Part shown: piece by piece, positions 6,562 to 13,724 of the stretch | How the letters are laid out: each line of letters starts with the position of its first letter | Position numbering within the stretch: the first letter of the stretch is position 1 | Made by a program: the position numbers and the translations under genes | Origin: UBA6244 sp041582875 | GTDB taxonomy: Bacteria > Bacteroidota > Bacteroidia > Bacteroidales > F082 | Direction: 5' to 3' | DNA length: 18,751 bases | Assembly (NCBI GenBank): GCA_041582875.1 | Contig: JBFHGX010000074.1 | Location: 1 to 18,751 of the forward strand | The notes under the pieces: model-generated | Told to the model about the DNA's origin: nothing | The model's input: the letters and a program-made list of their open reading frames with translations, nothing else | The model's database searches: none

Positions 6562-7134
6562 ATGAAAAAATTAATACTTATCACTGGGATACTGAGCATA
6601 TGTTTATTAATAAATGTGAATATTTTCGCTCAAGGAACTGCTACTTCAAATCAGGAATTAACCATGGGAATTCCAGAAGTATTATTGATCAACGCGGTAA
6701 ATGATGCGGGTGTAACAGGTGCTGTTTCTCTTGAGTTAACAGCCACTGTAGCGGGTAATGCCATTTCAGGTGGCGAGGGAACCAGTTACGCTCAGGTATC
6801 ATCCATCATTGCAACAGGTGAAACTCGAAATATTACCGCCGCTGTAACAGGAGTACCTGCCGGAACGGCACTTTCAGTAAGTACTGCTGTTCCAGCTAGT
6901 GGTAACCAGGCCGGAACATTGGGCACAGGAACCTCAGACGTATCGTTAGTAAACTCAGCTGCAGCCTCAAATATCGTTACAGGTATAGGTAGCTGTTACA
7001 CCGGTACAGCAGCCGGCGATGGCTACTCACTTGCCTGGACCTGGGACGCTGGAGCAGCTGGTGATTACGGATCGATTGTTGCCACTGTTGGAGCAACAGC
7101 AACCGTAGTTTTAACCATTACTTCCGGACAATAA
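6562..7134 (+). CDS. Secreted CYTG-family subunit 3, probable major subunit
   Basis: A 190-residue protein with a classical signal peptide (MKKLILITGILSICLLI...IFAQ, cleavage before G/T-rich sequence). The mature part is very rich in Ala, Gly, Thr, Ser and Val. It has no lysine, only one arginine and one cysteine, and about ten acidic residues, a composition typical of a robust secreted polymer subunit. It keeps the family landmarks: ELTMGIPEVLLINAVND at the mature N-terminus, TGVPAGTALSVS, and IGSCYTGTAAGDGYSLAWTW, with a final VVLTIT strand. The N-terminal alternating hydrophobic stretch could act as a donor strand. It is the only member with its own near-consensus -7 box and a strong terminator directly after it, so it can be made in excess of its neighbours. 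Calling it the major subunit is inference from that layout and its composition. Confidence 0.78.
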   Translation: MKKLILITGILSICLLINVNIFAQGTATSNQELTMGIPEVLLINAVNDAGVTGAVSLELTATVAGNAISGGEGTSYAQVSSIIATGETRNITAAVTGVPAGTALSVSTAVPASGNQAGTLGTGTSDVSLVNSAAASNIVTGIGSCYTGTAAGDGYSLAWTWDAGAAGDYGSIVATVGATATVVLTITSGQ

Positions 7135-7192
7135 ATAAATTATTAATTGATAATAACAGTAACAATAGATTAATTTGAGTATTTAGTAAATT

Positions 7193-7229
7193 AATAGGGG
7201 AAGACGGGCTTTCTTCCCCTATTTTATTT
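7193..7229 (+). terminator. Strong intrinsic terminator after the third subunit gene
   Basis: A perfect 12-bp stem, AATAGGGGAAGA (7193-7204) pairing with TCTTCCCCTATT (7212-7223), has a 7-nt loop and is followed by a TTATTT run. It separates the probable major subunit from the chaperone/barrel genes. Confidence 0.9.
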
Positions 7230-7283
7230 GAGGCTCAAATTAGCCACAACACTGCAAAAGCTTAAGAAAATAAGCTATAAATA

Positions 7284-7315
7284 TTTGATTTATTGGCTAA
7301 TTATTTGTAATATTG
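7284..7315 (+). promoter_or_regulatory. Candidate promoter for the chaperone-barrel-GldM unit
   Basis: TTTG at 7284-7287 is followed after exactly 20 bp by TAATATTG (7308-7315), one mismatch from TAnnTTTG, 25 bp before the ATG at 7341. It lies just downstream of the terminator, so the genes from 7341 on can be transcribed separately. Confidence 0.55.
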
Positions 7316-7340
7316 ACAAATAAATATAACAGTTTAGGAT

Positions 7341-8132
7341 ATGAAAACATTAAAATTACTCCTCGCTTTTTTTCTTATCGCATTAATTCCATTGTTTTCG
7401 TCAGCCTCCATTGAAGTTGTGGGAAGTCTGCGGCATATTCACACAGGTGAAAAGGGTGATGTGTACAAGGGTGAAATAAAAATTCAAAACAGTGGAACCG
7501 ATAACCAGGAAGTAAAAATCTACCAAACTGACCTACTCTATAACTACGAAGATTTCACCTATTATAACGACCCTATTTCTCACGACCGATCAAATGCCAA
7601 CTGGATAGCATACAGTCCTAAAACCACCATGGTAGCAGGCAATTCAACATCTTATATACAATATGAAGTAACCATACCTGTTAGCGATACCATTTTCGGG
7701 ACCTACTGGAGTGTGCTCATGGTTGAAGGGGTTAATCCCATCGACCCGGCCCAGGAAGGGCAATTTAACATCAATACGGTTACCCGTTATGCCATACAAA
7801 TCGTCACTGAAATAACTGATCCGGGCAAGGGTAAATTGGAGTTTCTCGATCCTATTCTGATAACCGAAGGCGACCAGCTATTTTTAGCTGTCGACATGAT
7901 CAATACAGGGGATCATTATATTGTTCCGGACGTTTCCATGGAACTGTTTGACGAGTCAGGTAATTCCATCAAGGTTTTGATGGCGCCAAAAAAGGGTCTT
8001 TTCCCAAGCACATCAGCACGTTACAGATTTAACCTGGAAGGAATTGAAAGCGAAAAAACCTACCAAACTGTAATTGTGGCTGCCGGCGAAGGAGAAGATG
8101 TATTTGGACTGGAATACACCTTATTTTTCTAA
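7341..8132 (+). CDS. Periplasmic two-Ig-domain, chaperone-like protein
   Basis: A 263-residue protein with a signal peptide (MKTLKLLLAFFLIALIPLFSSA). Two beta-sandwich domains can be read. The first is at about 23-150, with the pattern GDVYKGEIKIQNSG, then WIAYSPKTTMVAGNSTSYIQYEVTIP (given here as its start W and end IP) and GTYWSVLMVEGV. The second, at about 155-263, has LAVDMINTGDHYIVPDVSMELFD (an N-T-G strand-turn) and FPSTSARYRFNL. This is the layout of periplasmic pilus chaperones and of DUF916-like proteins, which also handle extracellular subunits. I do not see the PapD-specific arginine/lysine signature clearly, so it is not called PapD. It lies directly upstream of the barrel protein and between subunit genes, which fits a role in holding subunits for export. 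The function is inferred from fold pattern and context. Confidence 0.68.
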   Translation: MKTLKLLLAFFLIALIPLFSSASIEVVGSLRHIHTGEKGDVYKGEIKIQNSGTDNQEVKIYQTDLLYNYEDFTYYNDPISHDRSNANWIAYSPKTTMVAGNSTSYIQYEVTIPVSDTIFGTYWSVLMVEGVNPIDPAQEGQFNINTVTRYAIQIVTEITDPGKGKLEFLDPILITEGDQLFLAVDMINTGDHYIVPDVSMELFDESGNSIKVLMAPKKGLFPSTSARYRFNLEGIESEKTYQTVIVAAGEGEDVFGLEYTLFF

Positions 8133-8149
8133 ATCAACCATTTTTTCAG

Positions 8150-8176
8150 AGCCTGTTTTTAACTGATCAGGCTTTC
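8150..8176 (+). terminator. Weak hairpin between chaperone-like and barrel genes
   Basis: A 6-bp stem AGCCTG/CAGGCT (8150-8155 with 8168-8173), with a 12-nt loop, followed by a short TTC. It may reduce read-through or may be a processing site. It is too weak to be a full terminator. Confidence 0.25.
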
Positions 8177-8233
8177 GTATAACACTCCTACCAAGCTCAA
8201 GTTAATCGCATTGGTAGCAAATAAAGTATGTAA

Positions 8234-10927
8234 ATGTGGAAAACCATTTCAGTATTTACAGCACTTCTATCCCTATCGTTGACTTTATACTCTACCACTG
8301 ATGGTTTCGAAATCAGGTTAGTCAATAAAAGCAAGATAGAACTCAATCCGGGCTCCAATGCCAACATGGCCATTTGGTTGGTAAACAGCACAGATTTAGA
8401 CAAAGAGTTTTTAATAAAAATCAATACTCCATTAGGAATTAGTCAGCTCACTGATTATTCATCTGTTATTGTGGAACGGAATAGCAAGCAATTGAAAATA
8501 TTTAGCTTTTACGTAAATGAATCAGCAAAGGTTGGCGATTACTCCATTGGCATCGAGGGGTTTGATAAAGAAGACAATGTGAAGTTTGGACTGATAAATA
8601 TCCCCGTTTATGTAAAACCAAAATACGAACTATTAACAAAAGTGATGAATGCCCCCGACTATGTTTTTTCGGGAGATACGGTTAGTGTGCGGTTTATGGT
8701 TCAGAATTTATCCAATACAAGAGTAAATGTACTCGCCAACATCACCAACTCCAAAATATCCGAAACAAAAAAACTTACCCTTGAACCCGACTCTTCAGCA
8801 TTTTTTCGGATTACCATGAGTACCACAGAAGACATCTCTACCTATACCCGCAACGGAATAAGCTTATCCGCTTCTTTACAAGAATGCCCTGAAACAATCA
8901 GTGAGACTTCATGCGTTTTTGATGTGATCCCTTCAAGTAAAATTAAATTCGATTCGTACAATCGTATTCCTACCAAGATAACCGGATTGTTTGTCACCAA
9001 TAATCAGACCGGCGAGCGGCTTTATGGCTATATGTTTGACATTGCTGGTTCGGGGAAAATATCTCACCGAAAAAACCGATCCATAGCTTTTCATTTACGC
9101 GGCCCGAACCGTCAGGGAAACCCCATCCTGGGGCAAACGGACGAATACAATCTCCGTTATTCATCTCCTCATTCCAAAGCTGCCATTGGTGATAACACCT
9201 ATAGCTTGACAGACTTAACCGAAGGATCGAGAAATGGACGTGGTCTTGAATATGAACACATCCTTAAAAAAACAAGCTTTGGCGCTTTTGTCAATTTCCC
9301 ACGATTTTACCCTGAATTGCAACGCGTGGCCTCCGTTTACGGTAGTTACTTTATCGAAAAGAAAATAGCGCTTAAGCTGGGATATCTAAACAAATTATAT
9401 GTAAATGATAGTGCTGCACAATTGGGCACCATTTCGGGAAAAAGCAGTCTGTTTAGTTGGGGCGATGTGTCCTTTGAGTATGCCATGGGCATGGCCGGTG
9501 GAAAAACCACCAAAGCCTATTCAGGAGATATTAGAATTCACTTTTCGCGTTACAGGCTTTATGTTACCTATACCCATGCCGATCAATATTTTCCCGGGTA
9601 CATGTCTAATTCTCAATACGTTTCATCTGGAATAAGTGCAGCGCTGTTTAAAAAGATCAATTTGTCGATAAACTACAATTTTAACCATACCAACATAGCT
9701 TTAGATACCATGTTTGCCAATGCACCCTATAGCAGCAATATGAATGCTTCCCTTGATTATTCCTTTAACTACAACCACTCCATCAGCCTAGGGGTAAACA
9801 TGAATTCAAACGAAGACATGAGCATGCCCAAACAGTTTAATTACAAAAAGTACTCTGGAAGAATCAGTCTTAGAAACCGCATAAAAAACCTGGGTATCAA
9901 TACAGATGTATCTATGGGTAAAACAGAAAATTTCCTTCCGCTAAAGAATGGTGAACTCACCAATTTACTAACCGCCAATTTAACCCTTCAGTACAATATC
10001 AGCAACAACATTTTCACCAAATGCTTTGTAAGCTATGATGGAGGACAACAATATCTGACCGAGGATATAACCAATTTCTTCTATGGAGCTGCAGTAGACG
10101 CCCATTGGGGTAATAAAGTTAAAGTACTGTTCCAGTACCAAAATAATTACCAGGTGGAAGATTATTATAAAGACCGCAGTATACTGGGGTTACAAGCAAG
10201 CTATTTATTGCACCCCAACCACCTGATTGGAGCCGGAATCGATTATGATCTGAGGAAAAATTCACTCAACAATACCGTTCTTAGTGCCAGCTTAAAATAT
10301 ACCTACACCCTCAATATTCCAGTGTCGCGTAAAGAAGATGTAGGAGGTCTTCAGGGCAAGATAATGAACAATGGAGTTGAAAACATTGAAGGTATCATGT
10401 TTACCCTCGCCGGAAATATTGTATTTTCAGATAGAAATGGTGAATTTGACATTCCTTTTATCAAGGCTGGAACCTATTTTCTGTTTATGGACAACTCACA
10501 ATCGGGTTTAAACACCATTGCGGAAAAACCAGGACCATATAAAATTAATATCCTGCCCGGAGAGAATACTTATTTTGAGATCTCGCTGACAAAATCCGGC
10601 AAAATTGAGGGTAGCATTGTTATTGAAGAGGATGAAAACAGAGATAAAAAAGGATTTATTCAAGTTAAATCAAAGATAGACAGATTGATCATAGAAGTTA
10701 ATAACGGCAATGAGGTATACAGGGTTTACACCGAAACTGACGGGTCGTTTAAATTTAATGACTTACGCCCGGGTGAATGGAAGTTAATTGTATACGATAA
10801 AGGGGTTCCTGACGGTTATCAATTGGTAAATAAAGAATATAGTATTAACTTAGCTGCCGGAGAAACCAAAACCACAAAAGTGGTTATTAAAAAGAAATCG
10901 CGCAAAATAAAATTCCAAAAAAGTTGA
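8234..10927 (+). CDS. Outer-membrane beta-barrel protein, usher-like in layout
   Basis: An 897-residue protein with a signal peptide (MWKTISVFTALLSLSLTLYST). Residues about 25-225 look like two Ig/NEW3-type beta domains (for example LNPGSNANMAIWLVN and FSGDTVSVRFMVQNLSN). Residues about 240-690 are a run of alternating amphipathic strands with aromatic ends and short turns (such as YRLYVTYTHADQYFPGYMS and LGLQASYLLHPNHLIGAGI), as in a large outer-membrane barrel. Two carboxypeptidase-regulatory/CNA-B-like domains end the protein (about 695-785 with SDRNGEFDIPFIKAGTYFLF, and about 790-890 with TETDGSFKFNDLRPGEWKLI). Fimbrial ushers are of similar size, with periplasmic domains on both sides of a 24-strand barrel, and this protein occupies the usher's place in the gene order. 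It lacks an obvious usher signature, so the role as an export channel is inference. Confidence 0.72.
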   Translation: MWKTISVFTALLSLSLTLYSTTDGFEIRLVNKSKIELNPGSNANMAIWLVNSTDLDKEFLIKINTPLGISQLTDYSSVIVERNSKQLKIFSFYVNESAKVGDYSIGIEGFDKEDNVKFGLINIPVYVKPKYELLTKVMNAPDYVFSGDTVSVRFMVQNLSNTRVNVLANITNSKISETKKLTLEPDSSAFFRITMSTTEDISTYTRNGISLSASLQECPETISETSCVFDVIPSSKIKFDSYNRIPTKITGLFVTNNQTGERLYGYMFDIAGSGKISHRKNRSIAFHLRGPNRQGNPILGQTDEYNLRYSSPHSKAAIGDNTYSLTDLTEGSRNGRGLEYEHILKKTSFGAFVNFPRFYPELQRVASVYGSYFIEKKIALKLGYLNKLYVNDSAAQLGTISGKSSLFSWGDVSFEYAMGMAGGKTTKAYSGDIRIHFSRYRLYVTYTHADQYFPGYMSNSQYVSSGISAALFKKINLSINYNFNHTNIALDTMFANAPYSSNMNASLDYSFNYNHSISLGVNMNSNEDMSMPKQFNYKKYSGRISLRNRIKNLGINTDVSMGKTENFLPLKNGELTNLLTANLTLQYNISNNIFTKCFVSYDGGQQYLTEDITNFFYGAAVDAHWGNKVKVLFQYQNNYQVEDYYKDRSILGLQASYLLHPNHLIGAGIDYDLRKNSLNNTVLSASLKYTYTLNIPVSRKEDVGGLQGKIMNNGVENIEGIMFTLAGNIVFSDRNGEFDIPFIKAGTYFLFMDNSQSGLNTIAEKPGPYKINILPGENTYFEISLTKSGKIEGSIVIEEDENRDKKGFIQVKSKIDRLIIEVNNGNEVYRVYTETDGSFKFNDLRPGEWKLIVYDKGVPDGYQLVNKEYSINLAAGETKTTKVVIKKKSRKIKFQKS

Positions 10928-10935
10928 CAAACCTG

Positions 10936-11454
10936 ATGAACATACCTATTTTGAGTACTAAAAAATGCACTTTCATTTTATGTGTTATGTTTCTTCTTTC
11001 AGGAAGTTTTGCCAGTGCTCAAAACAGAATTTCCGTCAGCAAGCGGAGCCCCATATACATGGATTTGAAACCCGGTAATTCAGCCGGATTAGCTAAAGAA
11101 GTAATTATTGACAACTCTCAGTGGCTCAACTATTCTACACTGGTTCACCCCTCAGATCCTACCATGTCAATTACCGTCGAAATAGCTTCAGGTAGTGTAC
11201 CTGATGGCATGGAGCTGCAAATTGAAGCAGGCAGCTATACCGGAATCAGCAAAAGTAAGCAGGGAAACCCTTCGGGGAAAATTTATGTGTCCAACAGACC
11301 GCGTGTTTTAATTGATAATATCGGTACTTGTTATACTGGTTCGGGCAGAAACGAAGGCCATCAGATTACATTTTCATTTGTCATTACTGACTACGCAAAA
11401 GTTAAAGCTGGGACGCATACGGTTAATGTTCAGTACACAATCACTCAACAATAA
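10936..11454 (+). CDS. Secreted CYTG-family subunit 4 (unknown function)
   Basis: A TTG codon at 10924 overlaps the end of the barrel gene and would add four residues. The ATG at 10936, 8 bp after the barrel gene's stop, is preferred because it opens a good signal peptide (MNIPILSTKKCTFILCVMFL, cleaved near FASAQ). The mature protein of about 145 residues is the shortest and most basic of the four paralogues. It has WLNYSTLV, ASGSVPDGMELQI, and IGTCYTGSGRNEGHQITFSF, and ends VQYTITQQ. Its mature part has one cysteine. It lacks the LxxGIPxVxLIN start of paralogues 1 and 3. Placed after the barrel gene and before the GldM paralogue, it may be an anchor or tip component rather than the polymer itself. 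That is inference from position and divergence. Confidence 0.73.
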   Translation: MNIPILSTKKCTFILCVMFLLSGSFASAQNRISVSKRSPIYMDLKPGNSAGLAKEVIIDNSQWLNYSTLVHPSDPTMSITVEIASGSVPDGMELQIEAGSYTGISKSKQGNPSGKIYVSNRPRVLIDNIGTCYTGSGRNEGHQITFSFVITDYAKVKAGTHTVNVQYTITQQ

Positions 11455-11479
11455 ATAATTAAAAAAAAACCAATCGCCC

Positions 11480-13087
11480 ATGTCAGGAGTTAAAGAATCA
11501 CCAAGACAACGCATGATTTCCATGATGTATTTGGTACTCACTGCTCTTCTGGCATTGAACGTTTCGAAGGATGTAATCAACGCTTTCGTGGTGGTGAACG
11601 ATAACATTATCGAGTCGAATGAGAACCTTACGCAAAAGTTAAATGATATTTATACGAATTTTGAAAAAAACTATCAAATAAACCAACTAAAAGTCAAACC
11701 CTATTGGGATAAAGCGCAGGAGGCCAAAAAGCTTTCCGACGAAATGATAAAATACGTTGAAAATGTTAAACATGAACTGATCTCCTTAACGGAAAAAATC
11801 AGCATTGATTCCGCAAGGAATATCTTGGTTAAAGACATCAAGAAAAAAGACAACTACCTGGTTCCAACCCGCTATTTTATGGGAAGTTCTACAGACGGCT
11901 CAGACGGAGAATCAAAAAAACTAAAGGATAAAATTGATGCCTACCGAAATCAGATGAATAATTTGGTCGATCCGAAATACCTGAATCAAGTTAGCCTTGG
12001 ACTCGATACAAAAGGCCCATACTACAATGCTGATGGAAAAGAAGAAAACTGGGAAACCCACTTTTTTTATAACACCATTGTTGCCGCCGACATTCCAATT
12101 CTGAACAAAATAATTTCAGACATACATAACGCCGAATATGATGTTGTTAACCTGCTACACAAATCGATTGGACAAGGCGACTTTAAATTCGACAGAATAG
12201 AAGCCAAGGTATTACCACGAAGCAATTTTGTTTTTATGGGCGAAGAATACCAGGCAGAGATTATTGTGGCTGCTTACGACACAACCCAAAGTCCAGAAGT
12301 GTATTTTATGAAGGGTGTAGAATATCTTCCTGATACAGAGTCATCACAAGCTACCAAAATTAATAGCAAACCCGGAAAAATCTCCATTAATTTACCGGCC
12401 AGAAAAGAAGGGGTAAATAAATATGCGGGCTTTGTAAGAGCAAAAACCGGAACGGGCGAAATCAATGATTATCACTTTAAAAATGAGTACTTTGTAGCGA
12501 AAACTTCGTTTACGATTTCTGCCAAGAAAATGAATGTGTTTTACATTGGTGTTGACAATCCGGTTTCCATAGATATTTCAGGTATTCCGAGAGAAAAACT
12601 AACACCTACGATTTCCTGCGGCAGCATTAAACCTGATCCCGGCAGTAACGACTGGATTGTTAATATTCCTCCTACTTGTAGGGATGTGGTGGTGAATTTG
12701 TCTGCCCTCATCAATGGAGAGCAGAAATTCCTGGGAGCAAAAACATTCAGGGTTAAAAAAATACCTGACCCCATTGCCACCATTGCTGGCAAAAGCTCAG
12801 GCATCGTGAACAGGGAAATTATGCTTGCTGCAGGTGCACTCACTCCTAAAATGCCAGATGACTTTGATTTTGATCACTCTTTTGTTATCAGCTCCTTCAC
12901 CATGACAATTCAAAGGGGATTTAAAGTATATAACCTGGATTCGAAAAACACCTATTTAACAACTGAAATGATCGATCAACTAAAGAAAACAAATCGTGGC
13001 CAAAACGTTGTTTTCGAAAATATTATTGCACGTGATCCCGACGGAATAGAACGTACACTTGCCTCCATTATTCTTACAATCAATTAG
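11480..13087 (+). CDS. gldM: GldM/PorM-family protein, stand-alone
   Basis: A 535-residue protein that begins SGVKESPRQRMISMMYLV and continues LTALLALNVSKDVINAF. This is the strongly conserved single transmembrane helix (about residues 12-34) and exit of GldM/PorM. The remainder is periplasmic and beta-rich with the GldM domain order, including the helical first part (to about 230), the middle domains and the C-terminal domain ending with DPDGIERTLASIIL. GldM spans the periplasm and, with GldL, forms the proton-driven motor that powers type IX secretion and gliding, contacting GldK and GldN at the outer membrane. The length is close to that of known members (about 515 residues). Normally gldM lies in gldK-gldL-gldM-gldN. 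Here it ends a cluster of secreted subunits and a barrel protein, 25 bp after subunit 4, and no gldK, gldL or gldN is present. It may therefore be a dedicated paralogue. Confidence 0.9.
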   Translation: MSGVKESPRQRMISMMYLVLTALLALNVSKDVINAFVVVNDNIIESNENLTQKLNDIYTNFEKNYQINQLKVKPYWDKAQEAKKLSDEMIKYVENVKHELISLTEKISIDSARNILVKDIKKKDNYLVPTRYFMGSSTDGSDGESKKLKDKIDAYRNQMNNLVDPKYLNQVSLGLDTKGPYYNADGKEENWETHFFYNTIVAADIPILNKIISDIHNAEYDVVNLLHKSIGQGDFKFDRIEAKVLPRSNFVFMGEEYQAEIIVAAYDTTQSPEVYFMKGVEYLPDTESSQATKINSKPGKISINLPARKEGVNKYAGFVRAKTGTGEINDYHFKNEYFVAKTSFTISAKKMNVFYIGVDNPVSIDISGIPREKLTPTISCGSIKPDPGSNDWIVNIPPTCRDVVVNLSALINGEQKFLGAKTFRVKKIPDPIATIAGKSSGIVNREIMLAAGALTPKMPDDFDFDHSFVISSFTMTIQRGFKVYNLDSKNTYLTTEMIDQLKKTNRGQNVVFENIIARDPDGIERTLASIILTIN

Positions 13088-13146
13088 ATTGTATTAGGGT
13101 GATAAATCTCATTGTTTATATATGCACGTCAACATGGAAAAATGTG

Positions 13147-13163
13147 TACATTTACATGTAAAT
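13147..13163 (+). promoter_or_regulatory. Perfect 14-bp palindrome overlapping a -7-like box, before the winged-helix gene
   Basis: ATTTACATGTAAAT (13150-13163) is a perfect palindrome. It overlaps TACATTTA (13147-13154), one base from the TAnnTTTG -7 box, and lies 9 bp before the ATG at 13173. A dimeric regulator bound here would block the promoter, possibly the product of the gene itself. Confidence 0.4.
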
Positions 13164-13172
13164 AGTTGGCAA

Positions 13173-13349
13173 ATGAATACCCTTGACGCAGTATATCAGG
13201 CGATGAAAGTCGCCCTAAAACCTTTAAAATCAGGAGAAATTTCTGAACAAACCGGCATTGACAAAAAAGAAGTTGACAAAGCCATCAAATCACTTATCAA
13301 AGAAAATAAAGTTAGTTCACCAAAAAGGTGTTATTATCAGGCTGAATAA
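13173..13349 (+). CDS. Small winged-helix DNA-binding-like protein
   Basis: The frame is open from 13122, but the ATG at 13173 (58 residues, starting MNTLDAVYQAMKVALKPLKS) is preferred. The family starts there, and the upstream codons run through a palindromic operator-like site. The protein is a single compact domain: helix, LKSGEISEQTGI (helix-turn), DKKEVDKAIKSLIKENKV (recognition helix) and a short wing SPKRCYYQ. This is the pattern of small MarR/TrmB-like winged-helix proteins common in anaerobic bacteria and archaea, whose function is mostly unknown. It stands 2 bp before the STAS-like gene, so the two are probably one operon. Autoregulation through the palindrome is inference. Confidence 0.78.
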   Translation: MNTLDAVYQAMKVALKPLKSGEISEQTGIDKKEVDKAIKSLIKENKVSSPKRCYYQAE

Positions 13350-13351
13350 CT

Positions 13352-13723
13352 ATGGTTAGGTTTAATTTTGATCAAGATAAAGGCATTTTACATGGTGAAT
13401 CGTACGGAGAAGTATCGATTCAAGGGATGCTTGATGTTCTTGAATACCTTAAAACCAATCTGGAACTCCCGCGAAACTTGCTTATCCTTGAAGATGCCCG
13501 TCAGGCGCACCCCAGATTTCATGTAAAAGATCTTATTCAAGTCGGGGAAAAAGTTAAAGAGATTGTTCCTCTGTATCAAACCATCAAACATGCTGTCATC
13601 CACGTCACGCCCACAAACACCGTTTATGCTATGATGTTTGCCCAAAAACATGCCCCCTCCAATTATCAAATGGAAGTGTTTTCCACTGAAGAAGGCGCTA
13701 CCGAATGGTTGCTTAAAAAGTAA
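13352..13723 (+). CDS. STAS/SpoIIAA-like hypothetical protein
   Basis: A 123-residue cytoplasmic protein with alternating strands and helices: VRFNFDQDKGILHGESYGEV, then GMLDVLEYLKTNL, then NLLILEDARQAHPRFH, then TIKHAVIHVTPTNTVYAMMF. The pattern (beta strand carrying a short glycine turn, helix, central hydrophobic strand ending in D) is like SpoIIAA/STAS-like proteins of unknown role found widely in Bacteroidota. I see no catalytic motif. It is linked to the winged-helix gene by 2 bp and ends tail-to-tail against the HD-domain gene, leaving 1 bp between the two ends. Confidence 0.65.
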   Translation: MVRFNFDQDKGILHGESYGEVSIQGMLDVLEYLKTNLELPRNLLILEDARQAHPRFHVKDLIQVGEKVKEIVPLYQTIKHAVIHVTPTNTVYAMMFAQKHAPSNYQMEVFSTEEGATEWLLKK

Positions 13724-13724
13724 A

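Noticed and set aside
7341..8132. Calling the two-Ig-domain protein a true PapD chaperone or a WxL-locus DUF916 protein
   Set aside because: The strand pattern resembles both, but no diagnostic PapD residues or WxL partner domains can be seen, so only chaperone-like is justified.
5192..11454. CYTG proteins as type IX secretion cargo or FimA/Mfa1 (type V) pilins
   Set aside because: No T9SS C-terminal sorting domain is visible after the CYTG region, and there is no lipobox or arginine-protease maturation site as in type V pilins.
12541..12843. Open frame of 100 codons on the minus strand inside the GldM gene
   Set aside because: Antisense shadow of a clear gene, without promoter, signal or domain.
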